Shown piece after piece: positions 42,081 to 49,784 of a stretch of 64,000 nucleotides of DNA. The notes under the pieces were generated by a model, which was given only the letters and a program-made list of their open reading frames with translations, had not been told where the DNA came from and did no database searches. The translations under genes were made by a program, and so were the position numbers. The number at the start of each line of letters is the position of its first letter. The first letter of the stretch is position 1. Source of the stretch: Rhodospirillales bacterium (lineage in GTDB: Bacteria; Pseudomonadota; Alphaproteobacteria; Micavibrionales; UBA1664); contig CP060260.1 of assembly GCA_023898805.1 (NCBI GenBank), positions 558,001 through 622,000 on the forward strand. Direction: 5' to 3'.

Positions 42081-43979
42081 TTATTCGCTTGTCTTGATGT
42101 CCGCCGCGACCGACAACAGCGTGAAGGGCAACGGCGTCGTCTGCTCGATCCGCCACAAAGGCTGCGTGCCGTCCTGCCGCCAGCCAAAGGCGCGCACCCG
42201 GATGTCGCCGGAAACAGGCTCGACCGGCGTGTCCAGTGCCGTGCCGGTTTCGCGCAAGGGAATGTCCCGTGCACCGCGCCCCATGTCGACGCGCAGCGCC
42301 TGTGTATCCTCGATCCGGAACACCGTCTCGATCAGGCGCGCCGCGCGCGATTGCCCGCCTTCCGCCACCGCGTTGGGCGGCAACGGTTCGACGATATGTG
42401 TATAGGCAAGCCCCACCTGAACGCTGCCCGCGGGCGCGGCCAGCGTGATCGCGCCGCTGCTGACGGTTCTGTCCGGCTGAACCACGCCGTCCGCGACCAC
42501 AGCCACGCTGCGTCCTTCAAGATGGCCAAGGCCGGACCACGTCGCGCTGGGCGTTTCCGCGCTGCCCGCAAGGCCGGAATCGACAGCAAGCGTGTCGTCG
42601 AAAATCTCGATGGTGTAGACGCCGCCACGGTTAAGCAACAGGTACACGTCCTCGCCCACCGCCGCGACCGACAGCGCCGCGCCCTGCGTTTCCTGCAACG
42701 TCCACGCGGCCACCTGTTCGGCGCGATAGGCCGTCAGCGTCGCGATGCGCCCGTCCGCCAGCACCAGATGCAAAAGCCGGTTGCGCTTGTCGAACGCCTG
42801 GTCCACCGGGTCCTTGATGATGTGTTGCGCCAGCAGCGCAAGATCGTTGGCCTGATACGCCTGCTCGACGTCGGTATAGACGAATTCGCGCAACTCGCGC
42901 CCAGATCGCGCGGCGAATATGGTGGCGCCGTCCACGTCGACCGGCGGCACGTTGCGATCGACGATCGATCCCACCCGCGTCTGACGGTTGAGTTGCACCG
43001 TCGTCGGCGTCAGCGGATCGCCCGAAACCTGCCATTCCGCGCCCGACGTAAAACATTGCAGATGCCGCCCAGAAAACACGTTGCGGATGGCGTTGACTTG
43101 ATCGGAAAGGATGGCGAATTCGATCGCTTCGTCGTCAAGCCCGGTGCCAAGGTCGAAATTCCACAATTCGCCCGAACGCGACATCCACAGCCGGTTAGGA
43201 AGATCGCGGCTGCCGCCGATGATCAACCGGTCCTGATGGAACGCGCAGGACACGGGATAGCCGCGCACCGCACTGAAGACCTGTTCTTCCCATTCTTTGG
43301 TCGCGGCGGTGCCCGACAGGGTTTGGATGACACTGGCATTGACCACCGTCCCCGAAAGCACGGCCGTGACCGCGACCTCCTTGCCGCCCACGCGCATGCG
43401 TGTTCCGGCATGTCCCGCCGCGAACACCGCGGACGATGCGCTTAACGTGATCGCGCCGCTGGTCCCGCTGGGCGTCAACGTCACGGTGCTGTCCGCGAAT
43501 TTAAACATCGGTTGGTACACGACGCCGGTGTTTTCGTCCGCATCGAACGTCCAGTCCGAAAGCGCCCAAACCCCGGCACCGGACCGCGTAAGTTTTTTCG
43601 GCGCGACATCCGGATGCACCAGCAAAAGTGTATCCGCCGACTGCGTCCAGCCAAGCGCGGCGATTTGCCCCGCGCTCCATGGCGCGCTTAACGTCACAAC
43701 CAGTGTATCGTCTTGATAGATGCGGATCTGCCCCGCCGACAGGGCCAGAAGATAGGTCTGCTCGGTGTTGAATTCAAAATCGATCAATCGACCTGGCCCG
43801 GCGGCCAGATCGACGAACCGCATCCCCGCGCGGCGCGTGACGCCGCCGGTGGGATGGATGAACAGGTTGCGCAAAGTCAGCGCGCCGTTTTCATAGGCGC
43901 GCAGATCACCGCGCCCCAACAACCGACGCGACACCTCGCCCGCGGTGAAATTGGTCTTGATCTGGCGGATGATCGGCAT
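42081..43979 (-). CDS. Tail nozzle protein, gp12-like (tail tubular protein B)
   Basis: 632-residue beta-rich protein. The start MPIIRQIKTNFTAGEVSRRL and LRNLFIHPTGGVTRRAGMRF are typical of podoviral nozzle proteins. The middle forms a beta-propeller-like region (WNFDLGTGLDDEAIEFAILSDQVNAI, AEWQVSGDPLTP). It should form the tip of the short tail beneath the gp11-like adaptor. The start overlaps the stop of the gp11-like gene by one base. Confidence 0.88.
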   Translation of the reverse strand: MPIIRQIKTNFTAGEVSRRLLGRGDLRAYENGALTLRNLFIHPTGGVTRRAGMRFVDLAAGPGRLIDFEFNTEQTYLLALSAGQIRIYQDDTLVVTLSAPWSAGQIAALGWTQSADTLLLVHPDVAPKKLTRSGAGVWALSDWTFDADENTGVVYQPMFKFADSTVTLTPSGTSGAITLSASSAVFAAGHAGTRMRVGGKEVAVTAVLSGTVVNASVIQTLSGTAATKEWEEQVFSAVRGYPVSCAFHQDRLIIGGSRDLPNRLWMSRSGELWNFDLGTGLDDEAIEFAILSDQVNAIRNVFSGRHLQCFTSGAEWQVSGDPLTPTTVQLNRQTRVGSIVDRNVPPVDVDGATIFAARSGRELREFVYTDVEQAYQANDLALLAQHIIKDPVDQAFDKRNRLLHLVLADGRIATLTAYRAEQVAAWTLQETQGAALSVAAVGEDVYLLLNRGGVYTIEIFDDTLAVDSGLAGSAETPSATWSGLGHLEGRSVAVVADGVVQPDRTVSSGAITLAAPAGSVQVGLAYTHIVEPLPPNAVAEGGQSRAARLIETVFRIEDTQALRVDMGRGARDIPLRETGTALDTPVEPVSGDIRVRAFGWRQDGTQPLWRIEQTTPLPFTLLSVAADIKTSE

Positions 43980-44548
43980 CAGCCCCTCACATCGACCAGC
44001 GGGAAGTTTTCGATCCGCGACGGCGTATCCTGCTGCGCGTCGATTTGCTTGGCCTTGCGGAATTCGCTTTCGGCCATGCTGTAAAGCGCCTCGGCCCGGC
44101 TCGTGCTTTCGGTCAACGGAATACAGAATTCCGCCGCCAGCCGCACGATCAGCGCCGCGTCGAAAAACGGCGGAAATTCGGATTCGTCGGGCAGGAAGAT
44201 ATAGGTCAAAAGCACGCTTTCCGCGTCTGTGTGCAGCACGTTGCGGATAACGCGATAATCGAGGCCGCGGCCCCGCGCACCGGTCCCCGCCGAAAGCGCG
44301 CGCAGAAAATCGGACGGCAGCGCATAGGCGTATTGATAATCCGCCTCCGGCGCGGCGGTAAGGCGGGTAAGCGCCTGCTGGCCCGTCGCGAACGACCAGC
44401 CATAAGCCGAAAGCAGCGCATCGCGCGCCGGCGCGTACAGCGCGCCCGCGATTTCGGATTCTGCCGTCCCGTCGTCGAACGACGCGATCGGCGCGCAGCC
44501 GATGCGCATCAAAGCGCGGCTGCACAAGGCAACATCATTAAGGGCCAT
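43979..44548 (-). CDS. Tail adaptor protein, gp11-like (tail tubular protein A)
   Basis: 189-residue helical protein like T7 gp11. The N-terminus ALNDVALCSRALMRIGCAPI is characteristic of the family, as are YGWSFATGQQALTRL and YAYALPSDFLRAL. It forms the ring between portal and nozzle. GGAGA stands before ATG 44548. It is the first gene after the hairpin that separates capsid and tail genes. Confidence 0.85.
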   Translation of the reverse strand: MALNDVALCSRALMRIGCAPIASFDDGTAESEIAGALYAPARDALLSAYGWSFATGQQALTRLTAAPEADYQYAYALPSDFLRALSAGTGARGRGLDYRVIRNVLHTDAESVLLTYIFLPDESEFPPFFDAALIVRLAAEFCIPLTESTSRAEALYSMAESEFRKAKQIDAQQDTPSRIENFPLVDVRG

Positions 44549-44575
44549 GAATATCTCCGTAAGGTAAAAGATCAA

Positions 44576-44604
44576 GGGAGGGACCGTGACGTCCGGTCCC
44601 TCCC
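44576..44604 (-). terminator. Hairpin between capsid and tail genes
   Basis: Perfect 11-bp arms (GGGAGGGACCG/CGGTCCCTCCC) with a 7-base loop. On the minus strand it is followed by TTGATCTTTT, a weak T-run. Its place after the capsid genes and before the gp11-like gene is where T7 has its late terminator T-phi, so partial termination or RNA processing is likely. Confidence 0.6.
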
Positions 44605-44690
44605 GCTCGCTGCCGATAGGCGTGGGGCGCCCGCGCGCCAAAGGGGCAAAAGCGCGTGAACATGGGCGCCCCGCGCCCGCACGGGAGGCG

Positions 44691-44933
44691 TTACGCGGTA
44701 AACGCGGTAACGCTCACCGCGCCGCCGGCATTGCCGGTGACGATGTAGAAGATCGTCTGCGGCGTCCCGCCGGTAGCGATGTTGGCGATGATCAGGTCGT
44801 TGACCCGCAACATGTCCGAGGCGGCGTTAAAATACCCCGTCCCGGTGACGCTGCTCTCGCTCGTGGTGTAATGCCACAGCGTAAAATTGTTGGCATAGGC
44901 CAGAACGCTGAGGTTGTTGGATGAATAAGCCAT
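44691..44933 (-). CDS. Small phage head protein, possible capsid decoration
   Basis: 80 residues, beta-rich, starting MAYSSNNLSVLAYANNFTLW and containing GYFNAASDMLRVNDLIIANI. It lies 26 bp downstream of the capsid gene. Similar short genes follow capsid genes in many alphaproteobacterial podoviruses. A head-decoration role is inferred from position. No cysteine or membrane segment. Confidence 0.65.
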   Translation of the reverse strand: MAYSSNNLSVLAYANNFTLWHYTTSESSVTGTGYFNAASDMLRVNDLIIANIATGGTPQTIFYIVTGNAGGAVSVTAFTA

Positions 44934-44959
44934 TGAATTTCTCCTTCAGTGCGCTGGCG

Positions 44960-45790
44960 TTAGGCCGGGGTTTCATCGCAGGTCATGACGACCACGCCCG
45001 CGTCTTCGATCAGGCCCGCGCCCATGCTCATCATGTTGTTGACGAAGAAGGCGGCGCGGTCGCCGTGCCATGTGATGTCGGTTTCCACGTCCGCGCCCAC
45101 GGCATGGCCGATGGCGGTTTTGTGGAACCAGAAACACTTGCGCACGCCGGTCGTCGCATTGACCGGCAGGCCGGAATGCGGCATCCACAGCGTGCCCAGC
45201 CACATCTTGGCCTGCGTGCCCCGAAACGGCAGTTCGTCCGGCCCGACATACTGGGCCGAGGCGAATTCTTCGATCGCAAGCAACTGCGACCATTGCTTCC
45301 AGCCGACCACGGCAGTGCGCTGCCCGTCGTCCGGCACGTCGGCGGCGCCCAGTTTCTCGAACGCCTCCAGCACCTTGTCGAGGGTCATGCCCGCGGCTGA
45401 ATCGCTGACCGCCTGGCTGGCACCCGAAAGCGCGGTGATGATCTGCTCGTCGCTTTTGCGGCCCAGCGCATAAGCGCCGGCATTGGCGATCACCTGACGT
45501 TCGTCGTGGTTGAGCTTGAGCTCGTCCAGCTTGTCGATCCAGTCGCCGGCGTAATAATCGGCCAACGCGACCTCGACCGCCGTATGGTTCAGGTTCATCA
45601 CCGGCACCATGCCGTGGGTGGATTTGGTGGAAGCGGTGCCCGCCCCGACCTTTTGGAACGTCGTGCTCGACCCGTTGACGCCGGACTTGCTGCGGACTTG
45701 CGAACGCAGCTTCGACCCCATGCGCTGATAAGCCTCGAACACCTCGCGCTCGAACTGTTTGACGAACGCGTTATCGATGGAAATGGACAT
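44960..45790 (-). CDS. Major capsid protein
   Basis: 276-residue HK97-fold-type candidate. The N-terminus is helical (FVKQFEREVFEAYQRMGSKLR). The centre holds VALADYYAGDWIDKLDELKLN and YALGRKSDEQIITAL, typical of podoviral capsid proteins, and the C-terminus is beta-rich (FFVNNMMSMGAGLIEDAGVVVM). It lies downstream of the scaffold gene with the PilZ cassette between them. The size is smaller than T7 gp10 but usual for alphaproteobacterial podophages. Confidence 0.85.
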   Translation of the reverse strand: MSISIDNAFVKQFEREVFEAYQRMGSKLRSQVRSKSGVNGSSTTFQKVGAGTASTKSTHGMVPVMNLNHTAVEVALADYYAGDWIDKLDELKLNHDERQVIANAGAYALGRKSDEQIITALSGASQAVSDSAAGMTLDKVLEAFEKLGAADVPDDGQRTAVVGWKQWSQLLAIEEFASAQYVGPDELPFRGTQAKMWLGTLWMPHSGLPVNATTGVRKCFWFHKTAIGHAVGADVETDITWHGDRAAFFVNNMMSMGAGLIEDAGVVVMTCDETPA

Positions 45791-45983
45791 TGCGGTCCTC
45801 TCTCTTGGGTTTGAGTTTTTTTAAAAATCTGAAAAAAGACCCTAAGGGGGGTTGTCCGAATGTCGGGCCTGCCCGCGAAGGTTTGCGGATGCGCAATGCC
45901 GGGCGGCCCGCACCGGGCCGTTCTCCGTCAACGCGAAAGGATGGGCGGGGCAAACGCACGTAAAAACCCCGCCCGATAAAAAC

Positions 45984-46015
45984 AATGCGCCCGAAACCAA
46001 AGTTTTGGGCGCATT
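45984..46015 (-). terminator. Terminator-like hairpin upstream of the capsid gene
   Basis: AATGCGCCC/GGGCGCATT arms with an additional AAAC/GTTT pairing inside. Read on the minus strand it is followed by GTTTTTATC. It would stop transcription coming from the scaffold side, implying that the capsid genes need their own promoter within 45791-45980. That stretch holds no gene, and I see no convincing promoter in it. Confidence 0.6.
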
Positions 46016-46036
46016 TCTGGCGTTTACGCTCACAAT

Positions 46037-46055
46037 ATAGGATTAAATTCCTTAT
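46037..46055 (+). promoter_or_regulatory. Imperfect palindrome upstream of the PilZ promoter
   Basis: ATAGGA and TCCTTA face each other across six bases. The halves resemble the TTCCTAT repeats next to the S24 regulator at 50.4 kb, so the same protein might bind here. This is a weak, inferred link. Confidence 0.3.
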
Positions 46056-46070
46056 CTGTCAACCTATTTT

Positions 46071-46100
46071 TTGACGCGCCCCCGCCCGAACCCGTAGAAT
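46071..46100 (+). promoter_or_regulatory. Sigma70-type promoter of the PilZ gene
   Basis: TTGACG (46071-46076), 18-base spacer, TAGAAT (46095-46100). The expected transcription start, about seven bases on, falls on the ATG at 46107, so the mRNA would be leaderless. No Shine-Dalgarno sequence is seen, in agreement. Confidence 0.6.
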
Positions 46101-46106
46101 GGCGGC

Positions 46107-46502
46107 ATGAGCAGCATTGAACGCATCCGCAAGGCACTGGCCAGCGCGACCAACGACAACACCGAAATCACCCGGCGCCGTTTTCCGCGCCGCATCCACG
46201 ATGTCTGCGTGGCCGAGGTCGACGGCACCACCTATCCGGTCAGCGACTGGTCGCAATGCGGCGTGCTGTTCGAAGCGGACGGCCGCGGTTTTGAAATCGA
46301 CGCGCATCTGCAGGTCGTGATGAAATTCCGCCTTTCCGAAACGGTCAGCGAAATTCCGGTTACGGCCCGCGTCGCGCGCACAGGCAAGACGCGCGTCGCG
46401 CTTGAATTCGTCGACATGCCGAAAAAAATCGAAAAGGCCTTCGCCAAGGTGATCCGCGATGCCCAGAACGCCCGCGACGAAGAAGCCGAAAACCTGGCCT
46501 GA
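46107..46502 (+). CDS. PilZ-domain cyclic-di-GMP-binding protein inside the phage cassette
   Basis: 131-residue single PilZ domain. The c-di-GMP-binding motifs are present: RxxxR in RRRFPRR (about 23-29) and DxSxxG in SDWSQCG (about 46-52). FRLSETVSEIPVTARVART and KTRVALEFVDMP complete the beta-barrel, followed by a C-terminal helix. It stands on the opposite strand to the surrounding virion genes, between scaffold and capsid, with its own promoter and terminator. This fits a moron-type cargo gene. The EAL phosphodiesterase at 11.6 kb shows that the cell uses c-di-GMP. Confidence 0.88.
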   Translation: MSSIERIRKALASATNDNTEITRRRFPRRIHDVCVAEVDGTTYPVSDWSQCGVLFEADGRGFEIDAHLQVVMKFRLSETVSEIPVTARVARTGKTRVALEFVDMPKKIEKAFAKVIRDAQNARDEEAENLA

Positions 46503-46520
46503 AAATCCGCCACCGCTAAA

Positions 46521-46552
46521 AACCCCGCCTTTTGGGCGGGGTCTTGCGTTTT
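46521..46552. terminator. Bidirectional terminator between the PilZ and scaffold genes
   Basis: Perfect 8-bp stem ACCCCGCC/GGCGGGGT. On the plus strand it is followed by CTTGCGTTTT (weak); on the minus strand by six T residues (strong). It would end transcripts of both convergent genes. Confidence 0.8.
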
Positions 46553-46562
46553 AATTTGTAAC

Positions 46563-47318
46563 TCAATTCGCGCCGTAAAGTTGTTTGAATCCTTCGGTAA
46601 CCCGGGCGATGGTCGTGGGATCGCGATCACGCCAGTATTTTGGGTCGCGCATCAGCGCGTGCAGATCCGACTCGCTGGCCGGTGCACCGCTTTGCGCCTT
46701 GTCCATCACGCCGGGCGCGTCGCCCTTCATCATCCGGTAAAGCGCCATCACCCCGTCATACGAGGCCGACAAACCTTCAAGCACAGCGGGCGGCAGGGAC
46801 TTGCGCCCATAGGCAAGCAATTGCCGCGATACCTCGCGCCATTGTTCCGGCCCGCCGAAATCGGCGACCAGCCGCTCGATCTCGCGGTCGGCCTGAAATT
46901 CCGCCGCGACATCCAGCACCATCGGTACCAGCCGCTCCGCCGCCAGGTCATAGACCTCCTGCACCTGTTCGGGGGTGAAGCCCTTGGCGTGTAGACGCTC
47001 GTTGACCTGCGTATCGGGGCGCAGAAGATCGGTCTTCAGATCGATGACGTACCCGTCCGCCGTTTCCGGCACGCCCATCGCGCGCAGAACGCGCATCCGT
47101 CCTTCCGGGTCTTCGGGCATCTGGAATCCGGTCGACAGACGTTTTTCCAACGCGCAATACGATTTGATCAAATCATCAAGCCGCACCTGCCCCGTTCCTT
47201 CGTCCCAGAATTTATCAGGCAGTCCCTGCGGCCGCGCGGATATATCCGGCGCGGACGTGCCTTGCGCTGGTGCGGCATCCACTTCAGATGCCTGTTCCAA
47301 AAGATTTGTTTCGCTCAT
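46563..47318 (-). CDS. Capsid assembly scaffolding protein
   Basis: 251 residues, acidic, helical and Gln/Glu/Ala-rich. A disordered N-terminus (SETNLLEQASEVDAAPAQG) is followed by PDKFWDEGTGQVRLDDLIKSY, a sequence pattern common to podoviral scaffold proteins, and long helices up to the C-terminal WRDRDPTTIARVTEGFKQLYG. It lies between the portal/Bbp19 genes and the capsid gene, as in T7 (gp9). ATG 47318 has AAGGAG upstream. Confidence 0.82.
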   Translation of the reverse strand: MSETNLLEQASEVDAAPAQGTSAPDISARPQGLPDKFWDEGTGQVRLDDLIKSYCALEKRLSTGFQMPEDPEGRMRVLRAMGVPETADGYVIDLKTDLLRPDTQVNERLHAKGFTPEQVQEVYDLAAERLVPMVLDVAAEFQADREIERLVADFGGPEQWREVSRQLLAYGRKSLPPAVLEGLSASYDGVMALYRMMKGDAPGVMDKAQSGAPASESDLHALMRDPKYWRDRDPTTIARVTEGFKQLYGAN

Positions 47319-47320
47319 CT

Positions 47321-47599
47321 TCACTCTCCTTGGTTTTGATTGCGGCCTTGTTCGATCAGGCCGGTGATGGTTTGCAAAAGACCGCGTTGCCCGTCCTGAT
47401 AACGCAGCATGGCCTCGCCTGCCTCCGGTCCCGCGACGCGTGCGTTGACGGTGGCGCGCAGGTAAGACAGCGCGCACGCCCCGTCCGGACCGGAAAAGAC
47501 TCGGGCGAAAATGCGCGGCGCCTCGGCCCGCGTCGGCGCCGGACCGCCCTCCTCCTGCAGCAGGGATTTACGAAACTGTTTTTGTATCAGCCGGAACAT
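47321..47599 (-). CDS. Bbp19-family phage protein
   Basis: 92-residue helical protein. ARVFSGPDGACALSYLRATV and LRYQDGQRGLLQTITGLI match the short conserved family named after Bordetella phage Bbp19, found between portal and scaffold genes. Function is not established. Its 5' end overlaps the portal gene by 32 bp, and its stop lies 3 bp before the scaffold start codon. Confidence 0.7.
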   Translation of the reverse strand: MFRLIQKQFRKSLLQEEGGPAPTRAEAPRIFARVFSGPDGACALSYLRATVNARVAGPEAGEAMLRYQDGQRGLLQTITGLIEQGRNQNQGE

Positions 47600-49097
47600 G
47601 GTCCTTGGTCTCCTTCTGTGTGATCTGTGAAAGGTCTTTGCGGATCAGGTCGCTGGGCACGCCCAGCGATTCGCCGATGAACCGCGCGGCTTCGGGCAGG
47701 TCGATGGCTATTGCGGCCTCGGCCCCCATGCCCAGCGTCGTGGTGATCCAGTTGATGGTGTTCTGCACCCCGCGCTGTCCCTGCGCGCGCGCAAGCGGGC
47801 TGCGGTAATCCAGTTGCACCGTGCGTCCGTCGATGGCGACGTCCGGCACCTCGCCGCGCCGCCGCAATATCGCCCATGCGCGCGCGATCAGCGGCGTCAG
47901 CAATTCCGATTGCAATCGCCCGTACGTCGCGCCCAAAAGCAGCGCCATTTCCCCCGAACGCTCCAGCACCTCGGTCGCGGTCATCCGCCGATCGCCGATC
48001 TGGCCCAGCCGGTCGATCAAAAGCGCGTGGCGAATGCGCGCGCGCAAATCGTCAAGCACCAATTGGCTGACATCGAACCGCCCCGGCATTTCCAAAGGCT
48101 TAAGCCCTTGCGAGCCGACCGCCTTCGGAATGATGCTGCCCGGCGTCAGGTCGATGGTCGCGGGGTTGAGCACCCCGTCATCGTCCGCCTGCCAGATACC
48201 GGTCACCGCGATCGACGCGTTCTTGAGAATCAACTCGACCACCTTGTTCGCGGTCTTGATGTCGGGCAAAGCCTTCATCACCGGCGAACGCCCGTACACG
48301 TCGCCCGGCGCCTTGGCCCAGCGAAACGCGATAAATGGCGACGCGGGCAGGCTGGCCTGCGCCAGCACGGCCTGCGCGCTTTGATCCGCCAGCACGACTC
48401 CGTAACGCACGAACGGCTTTTCGGCATCCGGCGCGGCGTATTCGATGACCCGCCATTTACGTTGCCCGTCGCGTTCGCGCGCGATGGCGGGCGGCAGTTC
48501 GATTTCGGGAAAACGCGCGCGCAACGTTTCCGCATCCATCGCGTTTTCACGGTAGACGCGCTCCAACCGGCCACTAGCCGGGCTTTCTTCCAGCGTGACG
48601 CTGGACAGCGGCAGCGCGGTGAACCGGAACGCCGACATCTGCCCCGGCGCGGTTTCCTCGAACAACAATGTGCCGGTGCCCGCAGTGACAAGGTCGAGAA
48701 ACGCCTGGTGCATCTCCACCGCGAAATTGCTGCGGTCGAAATGCGCTTGCAGGATCCGCGCCGCACCCTCCAGCGCCGGCGCCAGCGCCGTCGCCTCCGC
48801 CGCCGAAAGCGCCGGGCCGGGTTTCAGCCCGAACCATGACGACCATGGCGGCGTCAGATTGGCCAGAAGTGAAGACGCAAGCTGGTCCACCGCGTCCATT
48901 GCCGTGCCATCGAACACCTGCGCGGCCGTGGTCCGCGCCGTGAACGCATCGCTGTTGGGCAAGGCATAGGCGTAACATGCGCGCCACACCCCTTCCCAAC
49001 CGGCGCGCGCGGCGCGCGCCTTCGCATACTGGTCGGCGATCCGCGCGGCATCGGCCGCGCCGTTATCTTTTGTATTCACCTGTATTGGCTCGCGCAT
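47568..49097 (-). CDS. Portal (head-tail connector) protein
   Basis: 509-residue podoviral portal. Helical N-terminal region (RIADQYAKARAARAGWEGVW), the DGTAMDAVDQLASSLLANLTPPWSSWF segment typical of T7-group connectors, VYGRSPVMKALPDIKTANKV in the wing/stem, and the C-terminal crown (MTATEVLERSGEMALLLGATYGRLQ). It forms the dodecameric DNA gate. Start at ATG 49097 because GGGAGA lies seven bases upstream; ATG 49103 is too close to that site. Confidence 0.92.
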   Translation of the reverse strand: MREPIQVNTKDNGAADAARIADQYAKARAARAGWEGVWRACYAYALPNSDAFTARTTAAQVFDGTAMDAVDQLASSLLANLTPPWSSWFGLKPGPALSAAEATALAPALEGAARILQAHFDRSNFAVEMHQAFLDLVTAGTGTLLFEETAPGQMSAFRFTALPLSSVTLEESPASGRLERVYRENAMDAETLRARFPEIELPPAIARERDGQRKWRVIEYAAPDAEKPFVRYGVVLADQSAQAVLAQASLPASPFIAFRWAKAPGDVYGRSPVMKALPDIKTANKVVELILKNASIAVTGIWQADDDGVLNPATIDLTPGSIIPKAVGSQGLKPLEMPGRFDVSQLVLDDLRARIRHALLIDRLGQIGDRRMTATEVLERSGEMALLLGATYGRLQSELLTPLIARAWAILRRRGEVPDVAIDGRTVQLDYRSPLARAQGQRGVQNTINWITTTLGMGAEAAIAIDLPEAARFIGESLGVPSDLIRKDLSQITQKETKDHVPADTKTVS

Positions 49098-49099
49098 GG

Positions 49100-49390
49100 T
49101 CATTCTCCCAGCAGGCTTTTGCGCGTGGGCATCCACGCGTTCTGATCCAGAACACCGCGAAACGACGTCAAGATGGTTTGCGGCAGGCTGCGCCGCCGCA
49201 CCGCCGCCGCGGCCTTTTCGCTTTCAGCCGCCAGCGCGGCGTCAGTGGCGGCGCTCTCGCTGGCCGCGACGGAGGTGGAGGTGGATGCAGATGCTGTCGT
49301 CGCGGCACTCGCCGCTGTCGTATCGGCGGCGGGCGCGGCATAGGTCACGACGCTGGCCGGAATTTTTGGTTTGGAATACAGGCTTCCCAT
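49100..49390 (-). CDS. Small Ala/Ser/Thr-rich phage protein of unknown function
   Basis: 96 residues. The N-terminus MGSLYSKPKIPASVVTYAAP is followed by a low-complexity Ala/Ser/Thr/Val stretch and a basic C-terminus (AAVRRRSLPQTILTSFRGVL). It sits 2 bp before the portal start codon. AAGGAG precedes the ATG at 49390. Ala-rich regions of this kind occur in minor structural proteins, but no family was recognised. Confidence 0.6.
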   Translation of the reverse strand: MGSLYSKPKIPASVVTYAAPAADTTAASAATTASASTSTSVAASESAATDAALAAESEKAAAAVRRRSLPQTILTSFRGVLDQNAWMPTRKSLLGE

Positions 49391-49403
49391 GATGGACTCC
49401 TTT

Positions 49404-49784
49404 TCAAGCACGGGTGATGGAAACAAGGTGGCGATAAAGCTGCCACGGCGTGAACACGAACCGCGCATCCAGCCCGATCAGGCGCTTCATCGCCTCGACA
49501 CAGGTGAACGGGCGGATGCCCGCGAAACGTGGCGCGGGATCAAGACGCGGCGCGCGGATGACGCGATAACCTTGCGCGCGCAGATGCCGCGGCATATCGA
49601 AATCCACGGGGAAATCACATCCCCGCACCTCCAGCCGGTGCAGCATGGAATCGACGAACAGCCATTGACCGCCGCGCTGACCGCTTACGCGCATAAGCGC
49701 GAAACAATGCCTGAATCCGGGGCGCAACAAGCGCAACAGACGGATATCCGCCTTGCCGGAAAACGCGATCCAGATCTCGTTCAT
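49404..49784 (-). CDS. Phage-cassette protein of unknown function, 126 residues
   Basis: Not recognised as a known family. Strand-helix mix with many Arg: IWIAFSGKADIRLLRLLRPGFRHCF, WLFVDSMLHRLEV, YRVIRAPRLDPAPRF. The positions of Cys/His (GFRHCFALM) and Asp (FVDSM) recall papain-like folds, but no catalytic site can be proven. The start overlaps the preceding gene by 4 bp; ATG 49784 is chosen on this ground. Confidence 0.6.
   Translation of the reverse strand: MNEIWIAFSGKADIRLLRLLRPGFRHCFALMRVSGQRGGQWLFVDSMLHRLEVRGCDFPVDFDMPRHLRAQGYRVIRAPRLDPAPRFAGIRPFTCVEAMKRLIGLDARFVFTPWQLYRHLVSITRA

Noticed and set aside
41910..43445. Plus-strand open frame of about 510 codons opposite the gp12-like gene
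   Set aside because: Arg/Ala/Pro-rich shadow of a well-supported nozzle protein gene on the minus strand.
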